A DNA stretch of 17,363 nt from Chloroflexota bacterium (GTDB taxonomy: Bacteria > Chloroflexota > UBA6077): positions 1 through 17,363 of the forward strand of contig JAMCTB010000228.1 of the NCBI GenBank assembly GCA_023380955.1, in the 5' to 3' direction. Below are positions 7,822-14,711 of this stretch, in pieces; positions within the stretch are counted from its first letter, which is position 1; the number at the start of each line of letters is the position of its first letter. Under the pieces are notes generated by a model. It had not been told where the DNA came from and searched no databases. It worked only from the letters and a program-made list of their open reading frames with translations. The position numbers were made by a program, and so were the translations under genes.

Positions 7822-9119
7822 GAGTCCTGTTTCTCACCCCTCAGCTGCCCTTCCCTCCACATCAGGGCACCCAAATCCGCAACTACCAACTCCTGCGGGC
7901 GGCAGCTTCCGCCCATCAGGTGGACTTGATCTCGTTTGTCCGTCCCGGGGAAAGCCTCCACAGGGCCGCGCCCCTCCAGGAGCTGTGCGGTCAGATATGG
8001 GTCCTCCCCGTCCCTCCAGACCGAAGCCCGACCGCGCGGCTGGGGACTCTGTTCACCTCCAGCCACCCCGACCTCGCCTTCCGCCTCCGGTCCGAGGGCA
8101 TCGCCGACACTCTGCGGGCCGTGGCCAACGGCAATCGCTACGACGTCATCCAGGTCGCCGGCCTCGAGATGGCTCGCTACCTACCCACCGTCCGGACGGC
8201 CGCTCCTCGTGCCCACCTGGTCTTCGACGATCACAACGCCGAGTACCGGCTTCAGGCCCGAGCGGCGGCGGTGGACGCTCGACATGCCGCCTCCTGGCCC
8301 AAGGCGCTCTACTCCCTGGCGCAGTGTCTGAAGCTGCGCCGGTACGAGGCGTGGGCATGCCGATTGGCCGATGCGGCCCTGGCCGTCTCGGAAACCGATG
8401 CGGCGGCCCTTCGGGGGCTGGCCCCCAAGGTTCGGCTGTGGGTGGTCCCCAACGGCGTGGATTGCGCCCACTACCAGAGCGAGCCGTCGTCCACGGCCGA
8501 TCCCGCGGCGCTTCTGTTCACCGGCACCATGGACTACCGGCCCAACGTGGATGCCGTGGAGTGGTTCGTCTCTGCCATCCTGCCGGCCATTTCCGCCCGG
8601 CGTCCCGAGACCACTCTCCAGATCGTCGGCCGGGCCCCCACCCCGGCGGTGCAGCGGCTGGCCTCTCTCCAGAAGAGCGTGGTGGTCACCGGGGCTGTGG
8701 AGGACATCCGGCCTTACTTCTCCCGCAGCGGCATCTTCGTCGCTCCCATCCGAATCGCCGGCGGTGCCCGGTTGAAGATCCTGGAGGCACTGGCCATGGG
8801 GCTACCGGTAGTGTCCACCCGGATGGGCGCCGAGGGGATCGACCTGGTCGAGGGCAAAGAGGTGCTGCTGGCCGACTCGCCGGAGGAGTTCGCGGCGGCC
8901 GTCCTCCGGCTGCTGGAGGACGGAGAGCAGCGCCGGCAGATGGCCGCCCAGGGACGGCAGGCGGCCCAGGAACGGTTCGACTGGAACCGGGTGGCCCCGC
9001 GTCTTCTGGACATCTATCGCGAGGTCGCCAACAGGGGCGACGAAGAGACGGGGAGACAGGGAGACGGGGAGAGCCCCTTGCCCTCCCTCCCGAGGGGGGA
9101 GGGTCCGGATGAGGGCTGA
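7818..9119 (+). CDS. GT4-family glycosyltransferase (EpsH/PEP-CTERM-associated-like)
   Basis: This is a 433-aa GT-B glycosyltransferase. It starts with VLFLTPQLPFPPHQGTQIRN, a beginning I associate with sugar transferases linked to PEP-CTERM/EpsH exosortase loci; no exosortase is visible here, so that association is only a family resemblance. VFDDHNAEY lies near residues 135-143, and LFTGTMDYRPN begins the donor domain. The C-terminal signature is IAGGARLKILEALAMGLPVV, in which the first EX7E Glu is not present in standard form, as is common in this subgroup. The start overlaps the previous stop by four bases. From about residue 408 onward the protein is encoded by octamer repeats and a GC-rich hairpin, so the last 26 residues look like a repeat-derived tail. 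Confidence 0.92.
   Translation: MRVLFLTPQLPFPPHQGTQIRNYQLLRAAASAHQVDLISFVRPGESLHRAAPLQELCGQIWVLPVPPDRSPTARLGTLFTSSHPDLAFRLRSEGIADTLRAVANGNRYDVIQVAGLEMARYLPTVRTAAPRAHLVFDDHNAEYRLQARAAAVDARHAASWPKALYSLAQCLKLRRYEAWACRLADAALAVSETDAAALRGLAPKVRLWVVPNGVDCAHYQSEPSSTADPAALLFTGTMDYRPNVDAVEWFVSAILPAISARRPETTLQIVGRAPTPAVQRLASLQKSVVVTGAVEDIRPYFSRSGIFVAPIRIAGGARLKILEALAMGLPVVSTRMGAEGIDLVEGKEVLLADSPEEFAAAVLRLLEDGEQRRQMAAQGRQAAQERFDWNRVAPRLLDIYREVANRGDEETGRQGDGESPLPSLPRGEGPDEG
9039..9070 (+). repeat. Four tandem octamers (GACGGGGA type) inside a gene's 3' end
   Basis: GACGAAGA, GACGGGGA, GACAGGGA and GACGGGGA follow one another at 9039-9070. They encode the start of the hydrophilic tail of the preceding glycosyltransferase. 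Confidence 0.85.
9081..9103. repeat. GC-rich hairpin overlapping the 3' end of a glycosyltransferase gene
   Basis: CCCTCCC (9081-9087) pairs with GGGAGGG (9097-9103), and the stem continues inward with TCC/GGG including one G-U pair. The sequence resembles the other CCCTC-type intergenic hairpins of the window. It lies inside the last codons of the gene. No T-tract follows, so it is not a good intrinsic terminator. Confidence 0.7.
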
Positions 9120-9149
9120 CTGCTCGCAACTCCCTCGAGGAGGCACATC

Positions 9150-9443
9150 ATGATCGTCGGCGCAGTCCGTGTGGTGCTGCACCTTCCAGTCGCCCACTCC
9201 TTGAAGGAAAAGCGCCACGTAGTAAAATCCATCATCGCCCGGGTGCACAACCAGTTCAACGTCTCCGCTGCCGAGGTCGAGGACCAGGATCTGTGGCAGC
9301 GGGCCGTCATAGGCATCGCCGTCGCCACCAACGACACCCACCACGCCAACGAGGTGCTGTCCAGCGTCGTGAACTTCGTCCAGGGTGCCTCCCCTGAGGC
9401 GGAGATGACCGACTACCAGATCGACATCACGCCACTGCTGTAG
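9150..9443 (+). CDS. DUF503 family protein (YlxP-like)
   Basis: This small 97-aa protein shows the DUF503/YlxP pattern: MIVGAVRVVLHLP at the start, the conserved SLKEKRHVVKSII segment (about residues 17-29), a middle portion with FNVSAAEVEDQDLW, and IGIAVATND. Its biochemical role is not established; in many Firmicutes ylxP lies beside infB and rbfA, suggesting a link to translation or ribosome maturation. Here it stands alone between glycan genes. The ribosome binding site is strong (AGGAGG at 9138-9143, 6-base spacing), so it may be well translated. It is followed by a large hairpin element, so it may end a transcription unit. Confidence 0.9.
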   Translation: MIVGAVRVVLHLPVAHSLKEKRHVVKSIIARVHNQFNVSAAEVEDQDLWQRAVIGIAVATNDTHHANEVLSSVVNFVQGASPEAEMTDYQIDITPLL

Positions 9444-9455
9444 ACAGACTACGAA

Positions 9456-9540
9456 CCTAACCCCCCCAACCCCCTTCCCTACGAGGGAAGGGGGAGGATC
9501 CCCACTCCCGTGTCGGGGAGTGGTTGGGGGAGAGGTTGGA
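9456..9540. repeat. Multi-stem GC-rich inverted repeat (possible terminator or cruciform)
   Basis: An inner hairpin has a perfect 11-bp stem, CCCCCTTCCCT (9470-9480) with AGGGAAGGGGG (9484-9494), and a 3-nt loop. A second hairpin pairs CCACTCCC (9502-9509) with GGGAGTGG (9516-9523). Outer C-rich and G-rich flanks (AACCCCCCCAACC and GGTTGGGGGAGAGG) can also pair imperfectly, giving a branched structure. It separates DUF503 from the glycoside hydrolase gene and may terminate transcription, although no T-tract follows. Confidence 0.8.
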
Positions 9541-9551
9541 AGGGTACCCTC

Positions 9552-11330
9552 GTGCACAGATCTCTCAGACGAAGACGCGAGGAATTGGGCTGCTGGCTCG
9601 CCATCCTGCTGGTACCGGTGGCGATAGCGGCCATCCTACTGGCAGCCGACTTGGGCGGGCTGCGCTCCACCCTGCTGGCCAAGCTGGGCGACGAGCACCG
9701 CAACCAGATCGTCGCCTTCACCTCGAGCCTCACCATGCGGAAGGTGGACACGGCGGACATGGCGCCCATCCGCTACGCGGGGGTCAATCCCATGGGGGTG
9801 AACACCTTCCTGGAGCAGGAGGCGGACGTCGCCAAGCGACGGCAGACCCTCCAGATGATCAAGGACGCCGGCATCGGATGGATCCGCCAGCAGTTCCCCT
9901 GGGAGGACATCGAGCAACCCTCCAAGGGGATGTACTGGGACGAGAAGTACGGACAGAGCAGCTGGGACAAGTACGACAACATCGTCGATCTTGCCGGCCA
10001 GTACGGCATCCAGATGATCGTGCGGCTGGACCTGCCCCCCAAGTGGGCCCACCCCAACAACGCGTGGCCCCACACCCCACCGGAGAACTTCGACGACTAC
10101 GGCGACTTCGTCTACAAGGTGGTGAGCCGCTACAAGGGGAAGGTGAAGTTCTACCAGCTGTGGAACGAGCCCAACCTCGCCATCGAGTGGGGCAGCAAGC
10201 CGGTGGACGCCAGGGAGTACGTCCGGCTGCTGAAGGTCGGATATCAGCGGGCCAAGGAGGCCGACCCCAACTGTGCGATCATCTCGGCCGCCCTAGCCCC
10301 CACCATCGAAGAGAGCTGGCGGGCCCTGAGCGACCAGATCTACCTGCAGCAGATGTACGACGCCGGAGCCAGGGACTACTTCGACATCCTGTCGGTCATG
10401 GCCTACGGTCTCCGCTCGGGACCGGACGATCACCGGTTGGCGATGAAGGACGTGAACTTCTCCCGACCGCTCCTCATCCGAGAGATCATGGTGAAGAACG
10501 GCGACGCCTCCAAACCGATCTGGGCATCTGAGATGGGGTGGAACGCCCAGCCCGATTCGGTGACGGCGGAACCGATCTTCGGTCGGGTGAGCGAGGAGCT
10601 GCAGGCCCGGTACACCGTGCGGGGCTTCCAGCGGGCAGCCGAGGAGTGGCCCTGGATGGGGGTGATGAACCTCTGGTTCTTCAAGCGGGCGGACGACCAC
10701 GAGAAGGATCAGCCCTTCTACTACTTCCGGATGGTCGAGCCCGACTTCGGCACCCATCCCGTCTACGACGCCGTCAAGGCGCTGGGCTCCACCGAACCGG
10801 CGGTGCGTCGAGGCTACTCCCAGGAGGACCACTGGGCCCTTCGGTATCAGGGGAGCTGGGCCCAGGTTAGCGAGCCTCAGGCGAGCCTGGGGGGGATGAA
10901 GAAAGCCACCCAGGCGGGCGCCTCCGTCACAGCCTTCTTCCAGGGCTCCGATCTGACCCTGGTGGTTCCCAGGGGGCCCGCCCTCGGTGCGGCTTATGTC
11001 GAGATAGATGGCTCTCCCCAGGGAGCCAACCGGCTGCCTCGAGACGAGGCCGGCAGGGCGCTGCTGCAGGAGACGGCGCAGGAACCGCAGTGGCAGCTGC
11101 TGCTGCCCGTCGCCGGCGGCCTCTCCAACGGTTTCCACCGCCTCCAGATAACGACGACCGGCCCCTTCGCCCTGGACGGACTGGTCGTGGAGACCCTGAT
11201 GCCCTCCTCACCCCTCCAGAGGCTTCCCGAACTGCTTCCCTATCTGGGCGTGGCCGCCCTGGTGCTGCTACTGGGGATGCTGCTGAGGCTCAGGACGCGG
11301 ACCCAACGCCGCGGCCGGCTGCGGCTCTAG
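9552..11330 (+). CDS. Membrane-anchored glycoside hydrolase, (beta/alpha)8 clan A type, PslG/GH39-like
   Basis: This 592-aa protein probably cleaves or edits the polysaccharide made by the locus on the outside of the membrane. A basic N-terminus (RRRREE) and a hydrophobic segment (about 14-34) form a signal anchor. The catalytic barrel follows, with IGWIRQQFPWEDIE, the acid/base Glu206 in YQLWNEPN and the nucleophile Glu327 in IWASEMGWN. A C-terminal beta-rich region has no recognised domain, and a second hydrophobic helix (about 561-578) ends in a basic tail. The layout resembles GH39/GH5-like hydrolases such as PslG of Pseudomonas, which act within exopolysaccharide systems; the exact family and substrate are inference. 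GTG 9552 is preferred over GTG 9510 because GGAAGGG (9538-9544) precedes it by 7 bases and the earlier codons lie in the hairpin repeat. Confidence 0.85.
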   Translation: MHRSLRRRREELGCWLAILLVPVAIAAILLAADLGGLRSTLLAKLGDEHRNQIVAFTSSLTMRKVDTADMAPIRYAGVNPMGVNTFLEQEADVAKRRQTLQMIKDAGIGWIRQQFPWEDIEQPSKGMYWDEKYGQSSWDKYDNIVDLAGQYGIQMIVRLDLPPKWAHPNNAWPHTPPENFDDYGDFVYKVVSRYKGKVKFYQLWNEPNLAIEWGSKPVDAREYVRLLKVGYQRAKEADPNCAIISAALAPTIEESWRALSDQIYLQQMYDAGARDYFDILSVMAYGLRSGPDDHRLAMKDVNFSRPLLIREIMVKNGDASKPIWASEMGWNAQPDSVTAEPIFGRVSEELQARYTVRGFQRAAEEWPWMGVMNLWFFKRADDHEKDQPFYYFRMVEPDFGTHPVYDAVKALGSTEPAVRRGYSQEDHWALRYQGSWAQVSEPQASLGGMKKATQAGASVTAFFQGSDLTLVVPRGPALGAAYVEIDGSPQGANRLPRDEAGRALLQETAQEPQWQLLLPVAGGLSNGFHRLQITTTGPFALDGLVVETLMPSSPLQRLPELLPYLGVAALVLLLGMLLRLRTRTQRRGRLRL

Positions 11331-11347
11331 CTACGGGGAATGAAGGA

Positions 11348-11393
11348 CCCCACTCCCGGCCCCTCCCGCAGCGGGGAGGGGAGAGGGGTGGGG
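11348..11393. terminator. GC-rich nested hairpin between convergent genes
   Basis: CCCCTCCC (11360-11367) pairs with GGGAGGGG (11374-11381), nested in CCCCAC (11348-11353) with GTGGGG (11388-11393). It sits exactly between the hydrolase stop (11330) and the minus-strand lyase stop (11404), a place where a two-way transcription barrier is useful. There is no T-run on either side, so its function as a terminator is inferred from placement only, and it may simply be another copy of the local hairpin repeats. Confidence 0.5.
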
Positions 11394-11403
11394 TGCTACA
11401 ACC

Positions 11404-12795
11404 TTACACCAGCGCGAAGCGCGCGGTGAAGTGGCGCAAGACGGGAGGCTCCTCGACGATCGCCACCCCCCGGATGGAGGAGCGCTGCTCCCGCAGGGCG
11501 GCGAAGGTGCCGGCCACGTGGCCCAGGTGGGCATTGGAGTAGACCCGTCGAGGGATCGCCAGACGGACCAGCTCCGGCCGGGTCCCGGTTGGATCCTCCC
11601 CGAACATCACCGACCCGATCTCGACGGTGCGGACCCCACCCTCCAGGTAGAGGGCGAGGGCGAGGGCCTGGCCCGGGAACCGATCCCTGGGGATGTGGGG
11701 GAGGAAAGCACCGGCATCCACGAAGACCCCATGCCCGCCCGGGGGCTCGATCATGGGGACGCCCAGATCCCGCAGCAGGCCGGCCAGGAAGGCCACCTGA
11801 CCGATGCGGTGGGCCAGGTACTCCTCGTCCAGCACCTCCCGAAGCCCCACGGCGATGGCCTCCAGGTCCCGACCCGCCAGCCCGCCGTAGGTGGGGAAGC
11901 CCTCGGTGATCACCATCCGCCGCCGGATCCCCTCCGCCAGCACGGGGTCCCGCAGCACCAGCAGTCCCCCGATGTTCACCAACCCGTCCTTCTTGGCGCT
12001 CATGGTCAAGATGTCGGCGCACTCCCCGATGGCCCGAACGATCTCGGCCACGGACTTCTCGGCGAGGCCCTCCTCGCGCTCCTTGATGAAGAAGGCGTTC
12101 TCCGCGATCCGGCTGGCATCGACGATCAGGGGGATCCCGTGGTGCCGGCAGATGGTCCTCGCGTCCCTCAGGTTGGCCAGGGAGACCGGCTGGCCACCGC
12201 CGGCGTTGTTGGTCACCGTCATCACAACTCCCGCGATCTCACCCGGCTTCGCCGAGCTGAGGGCAGCGGCAAGTCGATCCAGGTCCACGTCGCCCTTGAA
12301 GGGCTGAGTGCTGCGAAGGTCGTGAGACTCGGGAGCCGGCAGGTCGATGGCCTCGGCGCCGGCATCCTCGGCGTTGGCCCGAGTGGTATCGAAGAAGGTG
12401 TTGGAGATCACCCGCTGGCCCGGTCGAACCAACTCGGCAAAGAGCAGGTGCTCGGCGGCCCGCCCCTGGTGGGTGGGGATCACCTCGGGCAGCCCGAAGA
12501 TCTCCCGGACGGTGTCCCTCAGCCGGTAGAAGCTGCGGGCGCCCGCGTAGCTCTCGTCCCCCTGCATCAGCCCGGCCCACTGGTGCTGGCTCATGGCGCC
12601 GGTGCCGGAGTCGGTCAACAGGTCGATGAAGACGGCTTCGGCCGGGACTCGAAAGAGGTTGTAGCCCGCGTCGTCCAGCGAGCGCTCCCGCTCCTCGCGG
12701 GTGGTCTTCCGAATCGACTCGACCATCTTGACCCGGTAGGGCTCGACGGGACCCAGGGCGGCGATCCGCTCCAGCGGGTCGATGGGTCTCCGCAT
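11404..12795 (-). CDS. tnaA: Beta-eliminating lyase, tryptophanase type
   Basis: This 463-aa PLP enzyme aligns by eye over its whole length with tryptophanase and tyrosine phenol-lyase, which split tryptophan to indole, pyruvate and ammonia, or tyrosine to phenol, pyruvate and ammonia. Visible blocks are FIDLLTDSGTGAM (56-68), PTHQGRAAE (107-115), SNTFFDTT (131-138), NAGGGQPVSLANL (197-209), TMSAKKDGLVNIGG with the PLP lysine at about K269, EGFPTYGGL, GGHGVFVDAG and the C-terminal VLRHFTARF. The position of tyrosine phenol-lyase Arg381 (from memory, MERG in that enzyme) reads VEIG here, as in tryptophanase, so tryptophanase is preferred. ATG 12795 has GGAG/GAGGTG just upstream; the upstream TTG at 12876 is the -35 region itself. 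It has its own promoter and palindrome. Product indole would be notable as a signal. Confidence 0.88.
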   Translation of the reverse strand: MRRPIDPLERIAALGPVEPYRVKMVESIRKTTREERERSLDDAGYNLFRVPAEAVFIDLLTDSGTGAMSQHQWAGLMQGDESYAGARSFYRLRDTVREIFGLPEVIPTHQGRAAEHLLFAELVRPGQRVISNTFFDTTRANAEDAGAEAIDLPAPESHDLRSTQPFKGDVDLDRLAAALSSAKPGEIAGVVMTVTNNAGGGQPVSLANLRDARTICRHHGIPLIVDASRIAENAFFIKEREEGLAEKSVAEIVRAIGECADILTMSAKKDGLVNIGGLLVLRDPVLAEGIRRRMVITEGFPTYGGLAGRDLEAIAVGLREVLDEEYLAHRIGQVAFLAGLLRDLGVPMIEPPGGHGVFVDAGAFLPHIPRDRFPGQALALALYLEGGVRTVEIGSVMFGEDPTGTRPELVRLAIPRRVYSNAHLGHVAGTFAALREQRSSIRGVAIVEEPPVLRHFTARFALV

Positions 12796-12838
12796 ATCTC
12801 CACACCTCGAGGCAGCAGAGTTGGGACGACGGCAGCGC

Positions 12839-12876
12839 CCCTTGGGGATGCTAGAGCATCCCCAAGGGACTGTCAA
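12839..12876 (-). promoter_or_regulatory. Sigma70-type promoter of the lyase gene under a perfect palindromic operator candidate
   Basis: On the minus strand, a perfect -35 TTGACA (12876-12871) is followed by a 17-base spacer and a -10 TAGCAT (12853-12848, 4 of 6 consensus). A perfect inverted repeat, CCCTTGGGGATGCT with AGCATCCCCAAGGG (12839-12852 and 12855-12868), covers most of the spacer, the -10 and the likely start site. A repressor bound here would block the promoter. As RNA it would be a stable hairpin, but there is no T-tract after it in the direction of transcription, so I favour an operator over a terminator of the upstream gene. Seen: the motifs. Inferred: binding by a regulator. 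Confidence 0.72.
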
Positions 12877-12893
12877 ACTGGAGAGAAGCCTGT

Positions 12894-13763
12894 CTAGCCC
12901 TCCTTGTCCTCGTACAGGGCGATGGCGGCGCTCACGTCCTCCTGCCCGAGACCCATCTGCCCGGCCCGCTCGAAGAGGGATTGGGCCAGGGCGGCCATCG
13001 GCAGCTCCAGCCCCAGATCCCGGGCCATCTCCCGGCTGAGCCGCAGGTCCTTGGCCATCAGCTCGATCGCGAAGCCCCGGCTGTACTCCCGATCCACTAT
13101 CTTCTGGAACCGGGTCTCGAAGGAGCGGCTGTAGCCGGTGCTGGCACTGATGACCTCCTTCACCAGCCCCGGATCGAGGCCCGACCGCTGGGCCACGGAC
13201 ATCATCTCCAGCACTCCCAGGTTGTTGATGCCCAGCAGGATCTGGTTGAGCAGCTTGAGGGTGCTGCCGGCTCCCACCGGCCCTGCGTGGAAGATCCTGC
13301 TCCCCAGGCAGCGGAGCACCGGCTCCGCCTGCCGGAGCGTCTCGGCATCGCCCCCCACCATGATGGCCAGAGTCCCCGCGTGGGCGCCGGTGGTGCCTCC
13401 GCTGACCGGTGCATCCAGGACCGCAGCCCCCTTCTCGGCAAATCGGCTCGCCACGGTTCTGGCCAGGGAGGGGCTTATGCTGCTCAGGTCGACGAAGATC
13501 TGCCCCGTCCTGACACCCTCTATCAGCCCGTCCCCGCCCAGGTACACCGACTCCACCACCGGCGGCGTCGGCAGGGAGGTGAGCACCATCTCCCCCGCCT
13601 CGGCTACCTCGCGAGGGCTGTCCGCCACCGCGGCGCCCACCTGCTCCGCCCGTTCCAGCGCCGCCTTGGAGACGTCGTAGACGACCAGACTGTGCCCCGC
13701 CTCCAGCAGATGGGGCAGCATCAGGACCCCCATGTTGCCGACGCCGACGAAACCGAGCTTCAT
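12894..13763 (-). CDS. 3-hydroxyisobutyrate dehydrogenase-family NAD(P)-dependent oxidoreductase
   Basis: This 289-aa beta-hydroxyacid dehydrogenase oxidises a 3-hydroxy acid such as 3-hydroxyisobutyrate or tartronate semialdehyde's reduced form; the exact substrate is not fixed by sequence. It begins with the Rossmann GFVGVGNMG (4-12), carries VDLSS (91-95), the substrate-binding DAPVSGGTTGAHAGTL (117-132), and the catalytic GSTLKLLNQ with Lys170 and Asn174. The length is typical. A good ribosome binding site (GGAGAAGGA) lies 3-4 bases upstream of the ATG. It is 98 bases upstream of the lyase gene in the same direction, but that gene has a promoter of its own, so the two need not be one operon. 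Related enzymes include glyoxylate/succinic semialdehyde reductases. Confidence 0.9.
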   Translation of the reverse strand: MKLGFVGVGNMGVLMLPHLLEAGHSLVVYDVSKAALERAEQVGAAVADSPREVAEAGEMVLTSLPTPPVVESVYLGGDGLIEGVRTGQIFVDLSSISPSLARTVASRFAEKGAAVLDAPVSGGTTGAHAGTLAIMVGGDAETLRQAEPVLRCLGSRIFHAGPVGAGSTLKLLNQILLGINNLGVLEMMSVAQRSGLDPGLVKEVISASTGYSRSFETRFQKIVDREYSRGFAIELMAKDLRLSREMARDLGLELPMAALAQSLFERAGQMGLGQEDVSAAIALYEDKEG

Positions 13764-13817
13764 CGTCCTTCTCCAGTTCTAGTCGCCGCGAGAGCGACGT
13801 CGTCGAGGCCTCGCACT

Positions 13818-13852
13818 ACGGTAAAGAGAGGGAGATCCAATGTCAATCTCCC
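13818..13852 (-). promoter_or_regulatory. Probable promoter with flanking inverted repeat for the dehydrogenase gene
   Basis: On the minus strand a perfect TTGACA (13846-13841) is followed by a 17-base spacer and a weak -10 TACCGT (13823-13818), about 55 bases before the ATG. An inverted repeat of 7-bp arms, GGGAGAT (13830-13836) and ATCTCCC (13846-13852) on the + strand, embraces the -35 and the upstream half of the spacer, so it may be an operator. The -10 is poor, which lowers confidence or suggests activator control. Confidence 0.5.
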
Positions 13853-13934
13853 GATGGGCACACCGAAGCGACATCCGGCCTGCAGGAGGCGAGGGTGGCC
13901 CTGACCCTACCGTCGACAGGATCGCCGCAAGCTT

Positions 13935-14699
13935 CTACAGACTGAGACAGGCTTCGGCGGCCAGCCAGAGCAACTTCTCTCGCACCGATAGCTGGTTGGT
14001 CCACTCCCGGTGATCCCAGGAAGCTCCGCTCACGTCATCGCCGCCGTACAGCATATGACCAAACAGCACCCTTCTGTGCTGAGCCACGGCGAAGAAAGCT
14101 GCCGCCTCCATCTCCACCGTTACGCACCCCTCGGATCTGCGCAGCTGCACCTTCTTCGGCGTCTCCCTGTAGATGCCGTCGGTCGTCCAAGTCTTGCCGA
14201 TCACATACTTGTAGCCGTGGTGCTGGAGGGTCTGCTCGATAGCCGCCACTGCCTCTGAGTTGGCCTTCACCTCGCGGGAGGGGGGAAGATAGTGGTAAGA
14301 AGTCCCTTCATCGCGAATCGCCGCCAGGGGCACAACGATCTGGCCGCAGGCGATCTCCCTGTCCAGAACCCCGGCACCGCCGCAGGCGACGAACTTTCGG
14401 CAACCCAGGGCGATCAACTCCTCCAGCATCCAGGCCGCAAAGGGAGCCCCCACCCCGGGGTGGCACACCACCAGAGGCTTTCCGTCCACCTCCATTGCGT
14501 AGATGGGATTCTCGCCCATCTCGCTATTGGAGCAGGCGATCCGCGCCAGCCGGTCCTCGTGACGCAACTCCTCGATTACGTCCTGGAAGAAGCAGAGGAC
14601 ACAGTGCTCAGGCACATCGCCGGCTTTGATGACCCCGGCGGGCTCGATAACCGCCTCCGGCGTCGCGTCGAACTCCAGGATTGGGTACTCTTGTCTCAC
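13935..14699 (-). CDS. Nucleoside phosphorylase, uridine phosphorylase-like
   Basis: This 254-aa protein belongs to the PNP/UDP phosphorylase superfamily, which cleaves nucleosides with phosphate to a free base and ribose-1-phosphate. Glycine-rich GVGAPFAA (82-89) and CGGAGVLD (106-113), the DEGTSYHYLP segment (130-139), and TVEMEAAAFFAVA with the ribose-binding Glu pair (196-198) are visible; YGGDDVSG (218-225) is where the base-contacting Asp should be. The DEGTSYHY segment resembles uridine phosphorylase-like proteins more than trimeric purine phosphorylases, but substrate choice remains open. The start is GTG 14699 with GGGGAG four bases upstream. It begins only 12 bases after the stop of the hydrolase gene, so those two are probably one transcription unit. 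Confidence 0.88.
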   Translation of the reverse strand: MRQEYPILEFDATPEAVIEPAGVIKAGDVPEHCVLCFFQDVIEELRHEDRLARIACSNSEMGENPIYAMEVDGKPLVVCHPGVGAPFAAWMLEELIALGCRKFVACGGAGVLDREIACGQIVVPLAAIRDEGTSYHYLPPSREVKANSEAVAAIEQTLQHHGYKYVIGKTWTTDGIYRETPKKVQLRRSEGCVTVEMEAAAFFAVAQHRRVLFGHMLYGGDDVSGASWDHREWTNQLSVREKLLWLAAEACLSL

Positions 14700-14711
14700 G
14701 CGCTCTCCCCA

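Noticed and set aside
7787..9112. 441-codon + frame overlapping the fourth glycosyltransferase
   Set aside because: Alternative frame of the GT4 gene at 7818; composition is Pro/Arg/Gly-rich and no motif is present.
9510..9551. Longer GTG start for the glycoside hydrolase
   Set aside because: The extra 14 codons lie in a GC-rich hairpin element, while GTG 9552 has a properly spaced GGAAGGG.
12839..12868. Palindrome as an intrinsic terminator of the dehydrogenase gene
   Set aside because: No T-tract follows on the minus strand, and the repeat overlaps a good promoter, so an operator is the better reading.
11431..12897. 488-codon + strand frame opposite the lyase gene
   Set aside because: It is antisense to a protein recognisable along its whole length, and its sequence is rich in Gly, Pro, Arg and His without any family motif, as expected for GC-rich shadow frames.
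12981..13904. 307-codon + frame opposite the dehydrogenase gene
   Set aside because: Antisense shadow; the minus frame has complete Rossmann and catalytic motifs.
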